Shown: positions 43,801-53,379 of the stretch, one piece after another | Layout of the letters: every line of letters begins with the position of its first letter | Position numbering within the stretch: the first letter of the stretch is position 1 | Assembly (NCBI RefSeq): GCF_963975745.1 | Contig: NZ_CAXBIB010000001.1 | Coordinates: forward strand, 124,001 to 188,000 | DNA: 64,000 nucleotides | From: Parvibaculum sp963975745 | GTDB lineage: Bacteria > Pseudomonadota > Alphaproteobacteria > Parvibaculales > Parvibaculaceae | Direction of reading: 5' to 3' | Position numbers and translations under genes: made by a program | Notes under the pieces: model-generated | Seen by the model: the letters and a program-made list of their open reading frames with translations, nothing else | What the model was told of the DNA's origin: nothing | The model's database searches: none

Positions 43801-43896
43801 GGAACAACTCGCAGATTGGCAATATCGATGCCCGCAGGGTAGGGGCAGCGTTTCCTCTTGTCCAACCCGGTCGCGCGACAGGACCGCCGCACGCCG

Positions 43897-44673
43897 CTAC
43901 TGCGCGGTATAGCCGCCATCGACGACCGTTTCGGCGCCGGTGACGAACTTGGCCTCGTCGGAAACGAGATAGAGAACCGCATAGGCGACGTCGTCGGGCG
44001 CACCCATATGACCGATCGGATGCGCCGCATCGGCCGCCTTGCGTCCTTCCGCCAGATCGCCGAGCGACTTCAGATGGTTCTCGACCATCGGCGTCCAGAT
44101 ATAGGCCGGGTGCACCGAATTGACGCGGATTCCCAGTTTCTCCCGTCCGCAATAAAGTGCGACGGCCTTGCTGTAGGTCGAGACCGCGCCCTTGGAGGCG
44201 CAATAGGCGCTGATATCGGCAATGCCGACAAGCCCGGCGATCGACGACAGGTTGACGATCGAACCCGTGCCCGGATTGGCCGCCATCATCGTCCGCATCG
44301 CGTGTTTGGTGCCCAGGAACACGCCGTCGAGATTGATCGACATCAGCCAGCGCCAGCTTTCCAGCGTCTGTTCATGCGGCGGGCAGGCGCGAACGACGCC
44401 GGCATTGTTGACCAGCGCATCGAGCCGGCCATGCGCGGCGACGGTCTGTTTCATCACCTCTTCCCAGGCGCCTTCGTCGGCGACGTCGTGATGCAGATAG
44501 AGCGCATCGCCGCCCGCCTTGCGGATGCTGGCCGCCACCGCTTCGCCTTCGGCATCTTTCAGATCGGTCAGCACGACCCGGGCGCCCTCGCGGGCGAGCA
44601 GCCGTGCTGTCGCTTCGCCGAGCCCCATGGCGGCGCCCGTGACCATGCAAACCTTCTTTTCGACGCGTCCCAT
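43897..44673 (-). CDS. Short-chain dehydrogenase/reductase
   Basis: A 258-residue classical SDR. Cofactor loop TGAAMGLG (12-19), NNAG near 89-92, and the catalytic Ser-Tyr-Lys (Ser143/144; Tyr157 and Lys161 in YCASK). Asp near 37 at the end of the second strand suggests NAD(H) preference. A GGGAG site precedes ATG 44673. It lies 56 nt after the ACP gene in the operon with the second 2-oxoacid dehydrogenase, so it may act on the same intermediate (for example a beta-hydroxy or diketone compound); that is inference. Confidence 0.88.
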   Translation of the reverse strand: MGRVEKKVCMVTGAAMGLGEATARLLAREGARVVLTDLKDAEGEAVAASIRKAGGDALYLHHDVADEGAWEEVMKQTVAAHGRLDALVNNAGVVRACPPHEQTLESWRWLMSINLDGVFLGTKHAMRTMMAANPGTGSIVNLSSIAGLVGIADISAYCASKGAVSTYSKAVALYCGREKLGIRVNSVHPAYIWTPMVENHLKSLGDLAEGRKAADAAHPIGHMGAPDDVAYAVLYLVSDEAKFVTGAETVVDGGYTAQ

Positions 44674-44729
44674 CTGCTTCTCCCGGGTTCGAGGATGAGG
44701 CCGCATCGTGCGATGCGGCGCTGGATTGC

Positions 44730-44981
44730 TCATGTTGCGGCAGTTCTTTCGGCGAGATAGGCCACCGCGCCGCCCAGCGTGGTGAGCTGGATCGCATCGG
44801 CCTCGGGAATTTCCACGCCCAGCCGCTGATGCAGCGCGATCAGCAGATTCATGATGTCCATGGAATCGAGATCCACGGCATCGCGCAGATCGGCCGTGTC
44901 CGGCACGCCCGCAAGATCGATATCGGGCGCGATGGACATCAGTTCCTCGATGAAGATCTGGCGTAATTCCTGGTCTGTCAC
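44730..44981 (-). CDS. Stand-alone acyl carrier protein
   Basis: An 83-residue carrier protein. The phosphopantetheine attachment Ser is Ser40 in DLDSMDIMNLL, with the usual acidic helix around it. It is not the fatty-acid AcpP (DSLD and different flanks). Start is GTG 44981, overlapping the E2 stop (GTGA), so translation is coupled to the dehydrogenase genes. Its presence suggests that the operon product or substrate is carried as a thioester on ACP. Confidence 0.88.
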   Translation of the reverse strand: MTDQELRQIFIEELMSIAPDIDLAGVPDTADLRDAVDLDSMDIMNLLIALHQRLGVEIPEADAIQLTTLGGAVAYLAERTAAT

Positions 44982-46240
44982 AATGCCTCCGGAACCTGCA
45001 GCAGTTTTTCGATTTCGCGCAGAAACAATGCGCCGCGCCGGCCGTCGCTGACGCGGTGATCGGCGGCCAGCGTGGCGCAGACGGCCGGCACCGCATCGAC
45101 GCCGTTTTCGGTCGCAAGCGGACGCAGCGCCACGGTGCCGAAGCCGACGATCGCGACCTGCGGCGGGTAGATGACGCCATAGACCGTGTCGACGCCGCGC
45201 TCGCCGAGGCTGGTGACCGTGATGCCGGCATCGGTGAATTCCGAACTGCGCAGCCTGCCGCTGCGCACGCGCGCCACCAGGTCGCGCGCCCTGGCCATCA
45301 GTTCTTCCAGCGACAGCCGGTCGACATCATGCAGCGCCGGCGCGACGAGGCCGCCGCCGCGCATCGCCACCGCCATGCCGACATGGACGGCAGCGGCCGG
45401 CGCGAAGGCCTCGTTCTCGTAGCGCCCGTTGAATTCGGGAAACCGCGTCAGCGCCAGCGCTGTGGCCTTGAGCAGCAGCATGCCGATCAGCACCCGCTCT
45501 TCGGGCGGACGTTGTGCGTTGATTGCGTCGAGCCAGCCGCTGGCCACGCGCATGTCGATCGTGTGGCTGAGATAGTAATGCGGAATTTCGCGCTTCGACC
45601 GCGACATGGCGGCCGCGATCGCCTTGCGCATCTCCTCGACATCGAAGCCGCGCCGCGCCGGTCCCGCCGTGTCGGCGGTCTTTGCCGGGGCGGCCGGGCG
45701 CGCGCCGGTCACGTCGTCGCGCACCACCGCGCCGTCGGGGCCCGTGCCCCGGATGCCGGCGAGATCGATGCCGCGTTCGGCCGCAAGCTGCCGTGCCGCC
45801 GGCGAAGCCCGGACCCGGCTGGCGACTGCCGCTTCTGCGGCCGGCGCAGCCTTTGCGGCCGGCGCCGGGGTCTTGCGCGGTGCTTCCGGCGCGGCGGGTG
45901 TTTCGGCCGCCGGTACAGACGGCTCTTCGGACGGCGTTTCGACGGGCGTTTCGGGTGCCGCTTCGGCGGCAGCTTCGGCCGCTTCGGCTTTCCCGGCAAC
46001 CCCTGCCGCACCGTCGAGTTCGGCCAGCGGCGCGCCGACGGCAACCGTGTCGCCCGGCGCGGCCAGCAGCCGGGCGATCGTCCCGCTCTCGAAGATCTCG
46101 ATCTCGATGGCGCCTTTCTGGGTCTCGACCACGGCGACGATGTCGCCGCGGCTGACATGGTCGCCGGGCTTGACGTCCCATTCGACCAGCACGCCGTCAT
46201 CCATGTCGGCGCCGAGCGAGGGCATCTTGAAAATGCTCAC
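44978..46240 (-). CDS. E2 acyltransferase of a second 2-oxoacid (acetoin-like) dehydrogenase complex
   Basis: A 420-residue dihydrolipoamide acyltransferase. Lipoyl domain at about 1-75 with Lys42 in the VVETQKGAIEIE context, which differs from the ETDKATMEVE of the pdh genes and is like acetoin dehydrogenase E2. A long Ala/Pro/Glu linker follows, then a subunit-binding domain (ASPAARQLAAERG ... IRGTGPDGAVVRDD) and a catalytic domain ending in DHRVSDG. GTG 46240 overlaps the E1 beta stop. No E3 gene is attached; Lpd at 20863 could serve. Confidence 0.9.
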   Translation of the reverse strand: MSIFKMPSLGADMDDGVLVEWDVKPGDHVSRGDIVAVVETQKGAIEIEIFESGTIARLLAAPGDTVAVGAPLAELDGAAGVAGKAEAAEAAAEAAPETPVETPSEEPSVPAAETPAAPEAPRKTPAPAAKAAPAAEAAVASRVRASPAARQLAAERGIDLAGIRGTGPDGAVVRDDVTGARPAAPAKTADTAGPARRGFDVEEMRKAIAAAMSRSKREIPHYYLSHTIDMRVASGWLDAINAQRPPEERVLIGMLLLKATALALTRFPEFNGRYENEAFAPAAAVHVGMAVAMRGGGLVAPALHDVDRLSLEELMARARDLVARVRSGRLRSSEFTDAGITVTSLGERGVDTVYGVIYPPQVAIVGFGTVALRPLATENGVDAVPAVCATLAADHRVSDGRRGALFLREIEKLLQVPEAL

Positions 46241-47229
46241 GCGGGCCCTCCCTTTTTACCCAGCGCGGCGCGGGCGGCGGCAACGATGGCGGGCACCTGC
46301 GGCAACGCGGCCTCTTCGAGATGCCGCGGGTAGGGGATCGGCACCTCGGCCGCGCAGACCCGGCCCACCGGCGCATCCAGCTCCCAGAAGGCCTCTTCCA
46401 TGATCTGCGCCGAGATTTCGGCGGCAAGACTGCCGGTCCGCCAGCCCTCATCGACGATCACGGCGCGCCGCGTCTTGCGCACCGACGAAAGGAAGGTCGC
46501 GCTGTCGAGCGGCCGCAGCACCCGGAGGTCGACGACTTCGGCCTCGATGCCGTCTTCGGCCAGCAGCGCCGCCGCATCCAGCGTCTTCCACAGGCTGCCG
46601 CCATGGCTGATCAGCGTGATGTCGCGGCCTTCGCGGCGGATTGCGGCCGAACGCAGATCGACGGCGGCATTGCGGTCCAGCGGGCCTTTCCGGTTGTAGA
46701 GCATCACATGCTCGAAAAGGATCACCGGGTCTGGGTCCTCAAGCGCAGGCGCCAGCATCGAATAGACATCCTGCACGGTCGCCGGCGCCAGCACGCGCAG
46801 CCCCGGCACATGCGCATACCAGTTTTCGAGACTGTGCGAATGCTGCGCCGCCAGCTGCCGCCCGGCGCCGGTCGCCATCCGGATCACCACGGGCACGTTG
46901 AACTGCCCGCCCGACATGTGCCGCAGCGTGGCCGCGTTGTTGACGATCTGGTCGAGCGCCAGCAGGCTGAAATTGACGGTCATGATCTCGACGATCGGCC
47001 GCATCCCGCCCATCGCCGCGCCGATGCCGGCACCGGTGAAGCCCGATTCCGAAAGCGGCGTGTCGCGCACCCGCTCGGGACCGAATGTCTCCAGCAACCC
47101 CTTGGTCACCGCATAGGTGCCGCCATAATGGCCGACATCCTCGCCCATGATGAAGACGCGCGAATCCGCCGCCATGGCGTCGTGAATGGCGGCCCCCGCG
47201 GCCTCGCGATAGGTGATCTCCTCGCTCAC
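46237..47229 (-). CDS. E1 beta subunit of a 2-oxoacid (acetoin-like) dehydrogenase
   Basis: A 330-residue transketolase-like E1 beta without a lipoyl domain: EITYREAAGAAIHDAMAADS, FIMGEDVGHYGGTYAVTKGL, GQFNVPVVIRMATGAG, and a C-terminal domain with VVDLRVLRPLD. Start is GTG 47229, overlapping the E1 alpha stop (GTGA); its own stop overlaps the E2 start. The closest types are acetoin (AcoB-like) or pyruvate dehydrogenase beta subunits; the substrate is undetermined. Confidence 0.9.
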   Translation of the reverse strand: MSEEITYREAAGAAIHDAMAADSRVFIMGEDVGHYGGTYAVTKGLLETFGPERVRDTPLSESGFTGAGIGAAMGGMRPIVEIMTVNFSLLALDQIVNNAATLRHMSGGQFNVPVVIRMATGAGRQLAAQHSHSLENWYAHVPGLRVLAPATVQDVYSMLAPALEDPDPVILFEHVMLYNRKGPLDRNAAVDLRSAAIRREGRDITLISHGGSLWKTLDAAALLAEDGIEAEVVDLRVLRPLDSATFLSSVRKTRRAVIVDEGWRTGSLAAEISAQIMEEAFWELDAPVGRVCAAEVPIPYPRHLEEAALPQVPAIVAAARAALGKKGGPA

Positions 47230-48217
47230 GGCGCGGCCCCCACATGCTCGAGCAATGTCTCGACCGCCTCCCATTCGCTGGCTTCGGCAAAGGCGACCGC
47301 CGCCTCGATTTCCTGCGCCACTTCGGCTTCGATCGCATCGACATCGTCCTGATGCAGGATGCCGGCATCGAGCACCCAGCCCTGGAAGCGCACGATCGGG
47401 CCTTTCTTCTCCCATTCCCGGACTTCGTCCTTGGAGCGGTAGAGCTGCGGATCGAACATCGAATGGGCGCGGAAGCGATAGGTCCGGCATTCGAGGAAAT
47501 AGGGCCCGTCGCCGGCCCGCACGGCGGCCACGGCGCGCCGCGCAGCGGCTTCCACCTCGACGATGTTCATGCCGTCGACTGTCTCCGACGGCATGCGATA
47601 GCTGGCCGCCTTGGCGTGAATGTCGGTTTCCGATTCCGAGAGATCGAGCCTTGTGCCCATCGCATAGAAATTGTTCTCGCAGACGAACAGCACCGGCAGT
47701 TTCCAAAGCGCGGCGAGATTCATGCTTTCGTGAAACTCGCCTTCGGCGGCGGCGCCTTCGCCGAAGAAGCAGGCTGTCACACGCGCCCGGCCCTGCATCC
47801 GGTCGGCAAGCGCAAGCCCCACCGCCATCGGCAGGCCGCCGCCGACAATGGCATTGCCGCCGATAAACCGCTTCTCGGCATCGAAGATATGCATCGACCC
47901 GCCACGGCCGCCGGAACAGCCGTCGCGCTTGCCATACATTTCCGCCATCACCTGGTTCATCGGCAGGCCGCGCGCCAGCGCATGTCCATGCTCGCGATAG
48001 GTGGCCAGAACGGCGTCGTCGTCTTCCAGCGCGTCCATCACGCCGGCCGCAATCGCTTCCTCGCCGATATAGAGATGCAGGAAGCCGCGTATCTTTTCCT
48101 GCGTATAGAGTTCGGCACACTTCTCCTCGAACCGGCGAATGCGGATCATCTGCTTCAGCAGGTGCAGGCAATGTGCGCGTGTCAGGCGGGGATGTGGCGC
48201 CTCGGCTTTGCCGGCAC

Positions 48218-48221
<4 letters not shown>
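47226..48221 (-). CDS. E1 alpha subunit of a 2-oxoacid (acetoin-like) dehydrogenase
   Basis: A 331-residue ThDP-dependent subunit. The ThDP motif is GEGAAAEGEFHESMN ... CENNFYAMG, where the usual first GDG is GEG, a form common in acetoin dehydrogenase alpha. TYREHGHALARG and YRFRAHSMFDP are also present. ATG 48221 overlaps the acyl-CoA synthetase stop (ATGA). The GEG change and the E2 lipoyl context both point away from housekeeping pyruvate dehydrogenase, which is encoded at 17151-22260. Confidence 0.9.
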
Positions 48222-49978
<1,757 letters not shown>

Positions 49979-50642
49979 GCTGATCCTCCCGCGCGGCGGC
50001 GCCGCGATCCGCATGGATGATGGGCGGTTGTCGCGTTGCGATCAACGCGGCATCCAGTCCTGCGACAGCACGTCACTCGGACGGCAACGCCGACGGCTGT
50101 CAGGACGAATTGGTCTGGCGCGGCACTGCAGATGAGCCGCGGCAGGGGTGTCGCCGCGTGCCTTGGTCGAAGCCGTCTGGCGTTTCGCATAGAAAGCGAA
50201 TCTTGCCGGTCTGTAAGTTATTGAAATTTCTGGAGGGGATGTCGCCTGGAATATGAATCTATTCGCACAAAAGTTGAATCCATTGACCTTCCGTTGCGCA
50301 GAAAATGAATCAAAGGCTCAGCTACAACGATCGCGGTAGCCGGTCAGGTCAACGTCGAGACACAACCCATTGAATTTCAAGCCTTTCCGGCTTTGGCGGT
50401 TTTCGAAACACGGATGGTGCTCGTCTTGCTCAACCGCCACGCCAAAGCATTCAACAGGCTGAGATCAAACGGGTCTCCGGGACATCCTCGCTTCGTTTAG
50501 CGGAAGCGACAACGTCAGCATAAAGTGGCGCTGCCATGTCCGCAACGCGGATGACACCTGCCGCGCCACAACGCCCGGCGAGGAACCTTGCCGCCGGAAG
50601 CACAATAGTGTGTGGATCGATGGCGAACATTGATACCCCTGG
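49979..50642. other. Gene-poor segment at the left edge of the metal-resistance island
   Basis: About 660 bases with no convincing gene. The left part contains the promoter of the acyl-CoA synthetase operon. From about 50210 base composition becomes more AT-rich than the core genes and there are no ribosome-binding sites before the few open frames. I interpret it as the transition from chromosome backbone to acquired DNA. No tRNA or integrase was seen. Confidence 0.5.
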
Positions 50643-50987
50643 TTACGTGAACCATCGCGCGATCTTGTGGGACGGTGAGCCGAGCCTGTAGTAACGAGAG
50701 AATGTCCGCGCCCAGCCGAGATCCGGTGCGAATAGGCACAGATCCGACGTGATGGTTCTGGTTGTCTTGAATGGGGGATGACCGGTGACCTCTCCGGCGA
50801 GGACCGTCACACCGCGTTGAGCGAACTCATAGTCGTCAATGAAGGGCGCGGCGTCCAGTTTGGCGGATGATGGTGGAACACCGGCTCGTAGACACTCCAG
50901 ATCGATGCAAAGTGACTTGAGCCACGCCAGTTCTTCGTTCAGATGTTCAGGACGCTGAACGCCGTCTCGTCCGACATAGATGAGCAT
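50643..50987 (-). CDS. Hypothetical protein (114 aa)
   Basis: A soluble protein beginning MLIYVGRDGVQRPEHLNEEL, with a leucine-rich helical first half (WLKSLCIDLECLRAG, APFIDDYEF) and a C-terminal segment around LAPDLGWARTFSRYYRLG (here LFAPDLGWARTFSRYYRLG). GGAGG lies 6 nt upstream of ATG 50987, strong evidence that it is translated. It resembles short DUF proteins of Hyphomicrobiales accessory regions, but I cannot name a function. It stands alone between gene-poor stretches. Confidence 0.65.
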   Translation of the reverse strand: MLIYVGRDGVQRPEHLNEELAWLKSLCIDLECLRAGVPPSSAKLDAAPFIDDYEFAQRGVTVLAGEVTGHPPFKTTRTITSDLCLFAPDLGWARTFSRYYRLGSPSHKIARWFT

Positions 50988-51350
50988 ATCTGTCCTCCGT
51001 GTTTGAGGGCAGGCTATCGGCACGACTAGAACACAACAAGAACAAAGATATGGGCGATATCCCGAGTCGGGGAATACTCCTAGCGAAAACATGAGGGATT
51101 ACGCCAGTTTTCGAGATCACAAAGCCGGACTTTTTTGTTGAGTGCGGGTCTTACCTAAGCGGAGTGACGTCAACGGACTGCCGCTGCCCCCGGCCAAAGA
51201 CTGGAGACTGGAATTTTCCAGCTTCAAACGGTCCAGCTTTCGGGGTCTGGTCAATCGCGGCAACGTTCGCCTGAAGCGTGGCCGGGGCGCTCTAATCCTA
51301 TGACATTTTTGTGTAGCCCGCCGTAAAGATGTCCGTGCTAACCTGATCGC
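50988..51350. other. Gene-poor segment carrying an IS-end copy
   Basis: 363 bases without a gene. It contains the first of three copies of an IS3-type terminal sequence (51211-51253) and, at its right, the presumed promoter of the small Cys/Met protein. No transposase reading frame remains. Confidence 0.5.
51211..51253 (+). mobile_element. IS3-type element end, copy A
   Basis: Contains a 26-bp core (GAATTTTCCAGC ... GGTCCAG) identical to the copy at 56603 and, inverted, nearly identical to 62781-62806. The outer edge GGGGTCTGGTCA ends in TCA, as right ends of IS3-family elements do. It is an end without its transposase. Confidence 0.6.
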
Positions 51351-51761
51351 ATGAAACGAAGCCTCGGCCGCCCTCGAAACAGGTGTGTCGCCCGCCGCCG
51401 TCACTGGCTCGCGGCGCTGCTGGCCTTTGCCGTGCTGTTGACGGGTGTCGCGGCGCCGATGACCGGCCTCAATATGATGATGTCGGCACACATGATGGCC
51501 GACAGCGGCACCGCGCCGCCTGCGGCGGATGCCATCACCGGGATGGCGGGGCCGTGCTGCGACGATTGCGATCGTGCCGACACGACAAGCTGCGACAGCT
51601 CGGCCCTCTGCATGACCGCTTGCGGCAAGCTGCCGCTTCAACTCGCCGCTGCCTCCGGATTTGTCCCGGCCAGGCATGCAATCAGGGCGGTTCGCGCGCC
51701 GGATATCGGCCGGGCCGATCTTTCTCCCTCTCCCTTGCGACGGCCTCCCAAAGCGGTGTGA
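51351..51761 (+). CDS. Small exported Met/Cys-rich protein (CopL/DUF2946-like)
   Basis: A 136-residue protein: basic N-terminus, one hydrophobic segment (about 19-38, a signal peptide or anchor), a Met-rich stretch (LNMMMSAHMMAD), then a Cys cluster (CCDDCD ... SCDSSALCMTAC) and a Pro/Arg-rich end. Such proteins are typical leaders of copper-resistance operons and may bind metal in the periplasm or regulate downstream expression. The next gene, cusB, begins 61 nt later. At least three other proteins of similar design follow in this window (59808, 60350, 63111). Confidence 0.7.
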   Translation: MKRSLGRPRNRCVARRRHWLAALLAFAVLLTGVAAPMTGLNMMMSAHMMADSGTAPPAADAITGMAGPCCDDCDRADTTSCDSSALCMTACGKLPLQLAAASGFVPARHAIRAVRAPDIGRADLSPSPLRRPPKAV

Positions 51762-51822
51762 CACGCCGGCGCGCGGCTTTCCCGGCGCGCGTCCATCGTC
51801 ACATCAGCTTCAGGAGAGTCTT

Positions 51823-53379
51823 ATGGTTCGCTTACCCAAAGCGTCCGCGATCGCCGTGCTTGTAGCGGTTGCGGCGGCGGCCGGCATATGGAGCGTCGCC
51901 GGCGCGCAGTCTCAAGCTTATAAATTCGAGGCCGTGTCGGATGAAATATCTGTCGGCGAGGGCGTTCGGATCGAGGTCCGGTTGCTCGATCCCGACGGAA
52001 AGCCGGTACCGTCGGAGAACGTCGATGTCGTCTCGACGCGGCTCGATATGGGTCCCGACGGCATGGCGATGATGGATACACCGCTCACGCCGGTTCCCGC
52101 CGACAGCGCGGATGTCCTGGCCTTCGAAACGAAGATCGTGATGGCCGGCCGATGGGCGCTCACCATCGAAGTGGAAGTCGACGGTGTTCCGGCGCCCGTC
52201 AAGGGCGTCGTCATCTACACGGCCGTCGAGAAAAAAGCCGATGCAACCCCTGCCGCGCCAGCGGCAGGGGACCGAAAGATACGCTATTACCGTAACCCGA
52301 TGGGCCTGCCCGACATATCGCCGGTGCCGAAGAAGGACTCGATGGGAATGGACTACATTCCCGTTTACGAGGATGAACTGGCGGGCACCGCCGGAACCGT
52401 CCGCGTCAGCGTCGAAAAGATGCAGCGCGCCGGCGTAAGGACCGTGGCGGTCGAGCGTCGCGATCTCGTCCGTCGGGTCCGGGGTGCGGGCACCGTGACG
52501 GCGGACGAAGCCCGCGTCGCGCTGGTGACCGCGCGTTTCGACGGCTTCGTCGAACGTCTCGATGTCCGCACGACAGGCGGTACGGTGGCGGCGGGCGAGC
52601 CGCTTCTGACGGCCTGGATCGAAAGCGACGAATTGCTGCGCAAGCAGGCCGACTATCTCTCGGCGTTGTCGCGCGGCGGCCGCGACATCGAGCGCGCCGC
52701 GCAAAACCTCCGCCTCTTCGGCATTTCCGACGCCACCATCGCCGAAATGGCGCGCACGCGCGCGCCGGCGCGGGTGGTGACCTTCGAGGCGCCGCTCGGC
52801 GGCACGGTCCTCGAAAAACCCTCGCTCGACGGCATGCGCTTTGCGGCCGGCGATACGCTCTTCCGGATCGCCGACCTGTCGACGCTCTGGGTGATGGCCG
52901 AAATCGCCGAACAGGACCTCGCGCTTGTCCGGCCCGGTCAGCACGCGCAATTGTCGATGCCGGCCATGCCCGGCGAAAGGCGCGTGGCGATTGTCGATTT
53001 CGTCTATCCCGATATCGACAGGACGACCCGCTCGGGCCGGGTCCGGCTCGTCGTGCCCAATGCGGACGGGCGCCTCAAGCTCGGCCATTTCGTGCGCGTC
53101 GAGATCGGAGCGCCGGTCGGCGACGAAGCGGCGCTCGCGGTTCCGGTTGCCTCCGTCATCGACGATGGTGCCCGCCAGATCGTCTTTGTCGCACGCGGCG
53201 ACGGGCTTTTCGAACCGCGTGACGTTCGGCTCGGCGCTCGCGCCGGCGCCGATGTCGCGATCAAGGAGGGGCTTGCCGCCGGCGAGGAGATCGTCACCTC
53301 CGGCATCTTCCTGATCGATGCCGAGAGCAATCTCCAGACCGCGCTTTCGGTCTTCACGACGGAGGCGGCGGCGCCATGA
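51823..53379 (+). CDS. cusB: Heavy-metal efflux periplasmic adaptor (CusB family)
   Basis: A 518-residue membrane-fusion protein of a Cu/Ag RND pump. Signal segment at about 1-28; an N-terminal beta domain (about 30-135; FixH/YtkA-like, rich in Met such as MGPDGMAMMD); a heavy-metal-binding motif (YYRNPMGLPDISPVPKKDSMGMDYIP, split here as YYRNPMGLPDIS and KKDSMGMDYIPVY, about 150-180); then barrel-sandwich, alpha-hairpin and beta-barrel adaptor domains. AGGAG precedes ATG 51823. The stop overlaps cusA in ATGA. Confidence 0.92.
   Translation: MVRLPKASAIAVLVAVAAAAGIWSVAGAQSQAYKFEAVSDEISVGEGVRIEVRLLDPDGKPVPSENVDVVSTRLDMGPDGMAMMDTPLTPVPADSADVLAFETKIVMAGRWALTIEVEVDGVPAPVKGVVIYTAVEKKADATPAAPAAGDRKIRYYRNPMGLPDISPVPKKDSMGMDYIPVYEDELAGTAGTVRVSVEKMQRAGVRTVAVERRDLVRRVRGAGTVTADEARVALVTARFDGFVERLDVRTTGGTVAAGEPLLTAWIESDELLRKQADYLSALSRGGRDIERAAQNLRLFGISDATIAEMARTRAPARVVTFEAPLGGTVLEKPSLDGMRFAAGDTLFRIADLSTLWVMAEIAEQDLALVRPGQHAQLSMPAMPGERRVAIVDFVYPDIDRTTRSGRVRLVVPNADGRLKLGHFVRVEIGAPVGDEAALAVPVASVIDDGARQIVFVARGDGLFEPRDVRLGARAGADVAIKEGLAAGEEIVTSGIFLIDAESNLQTALSVFTTEAAAP

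Noticed and set aside
42145..43842. A 565-codon plus-strand frame opposite the GPH transporter and the MBL-fold gene
   Set aside because: Spans two real minus-strand genes and the gap between them; composition (Arg/His/Gln-rich) is that of a shadow frame.
45056..46333. A 425-codon plus-strand frame opposite the second E2 gene
   Set aside because: Arg/Gly/Cys-rich antisense of the lipoyl/linker regions; the E2 domains are clear on the minus strand.
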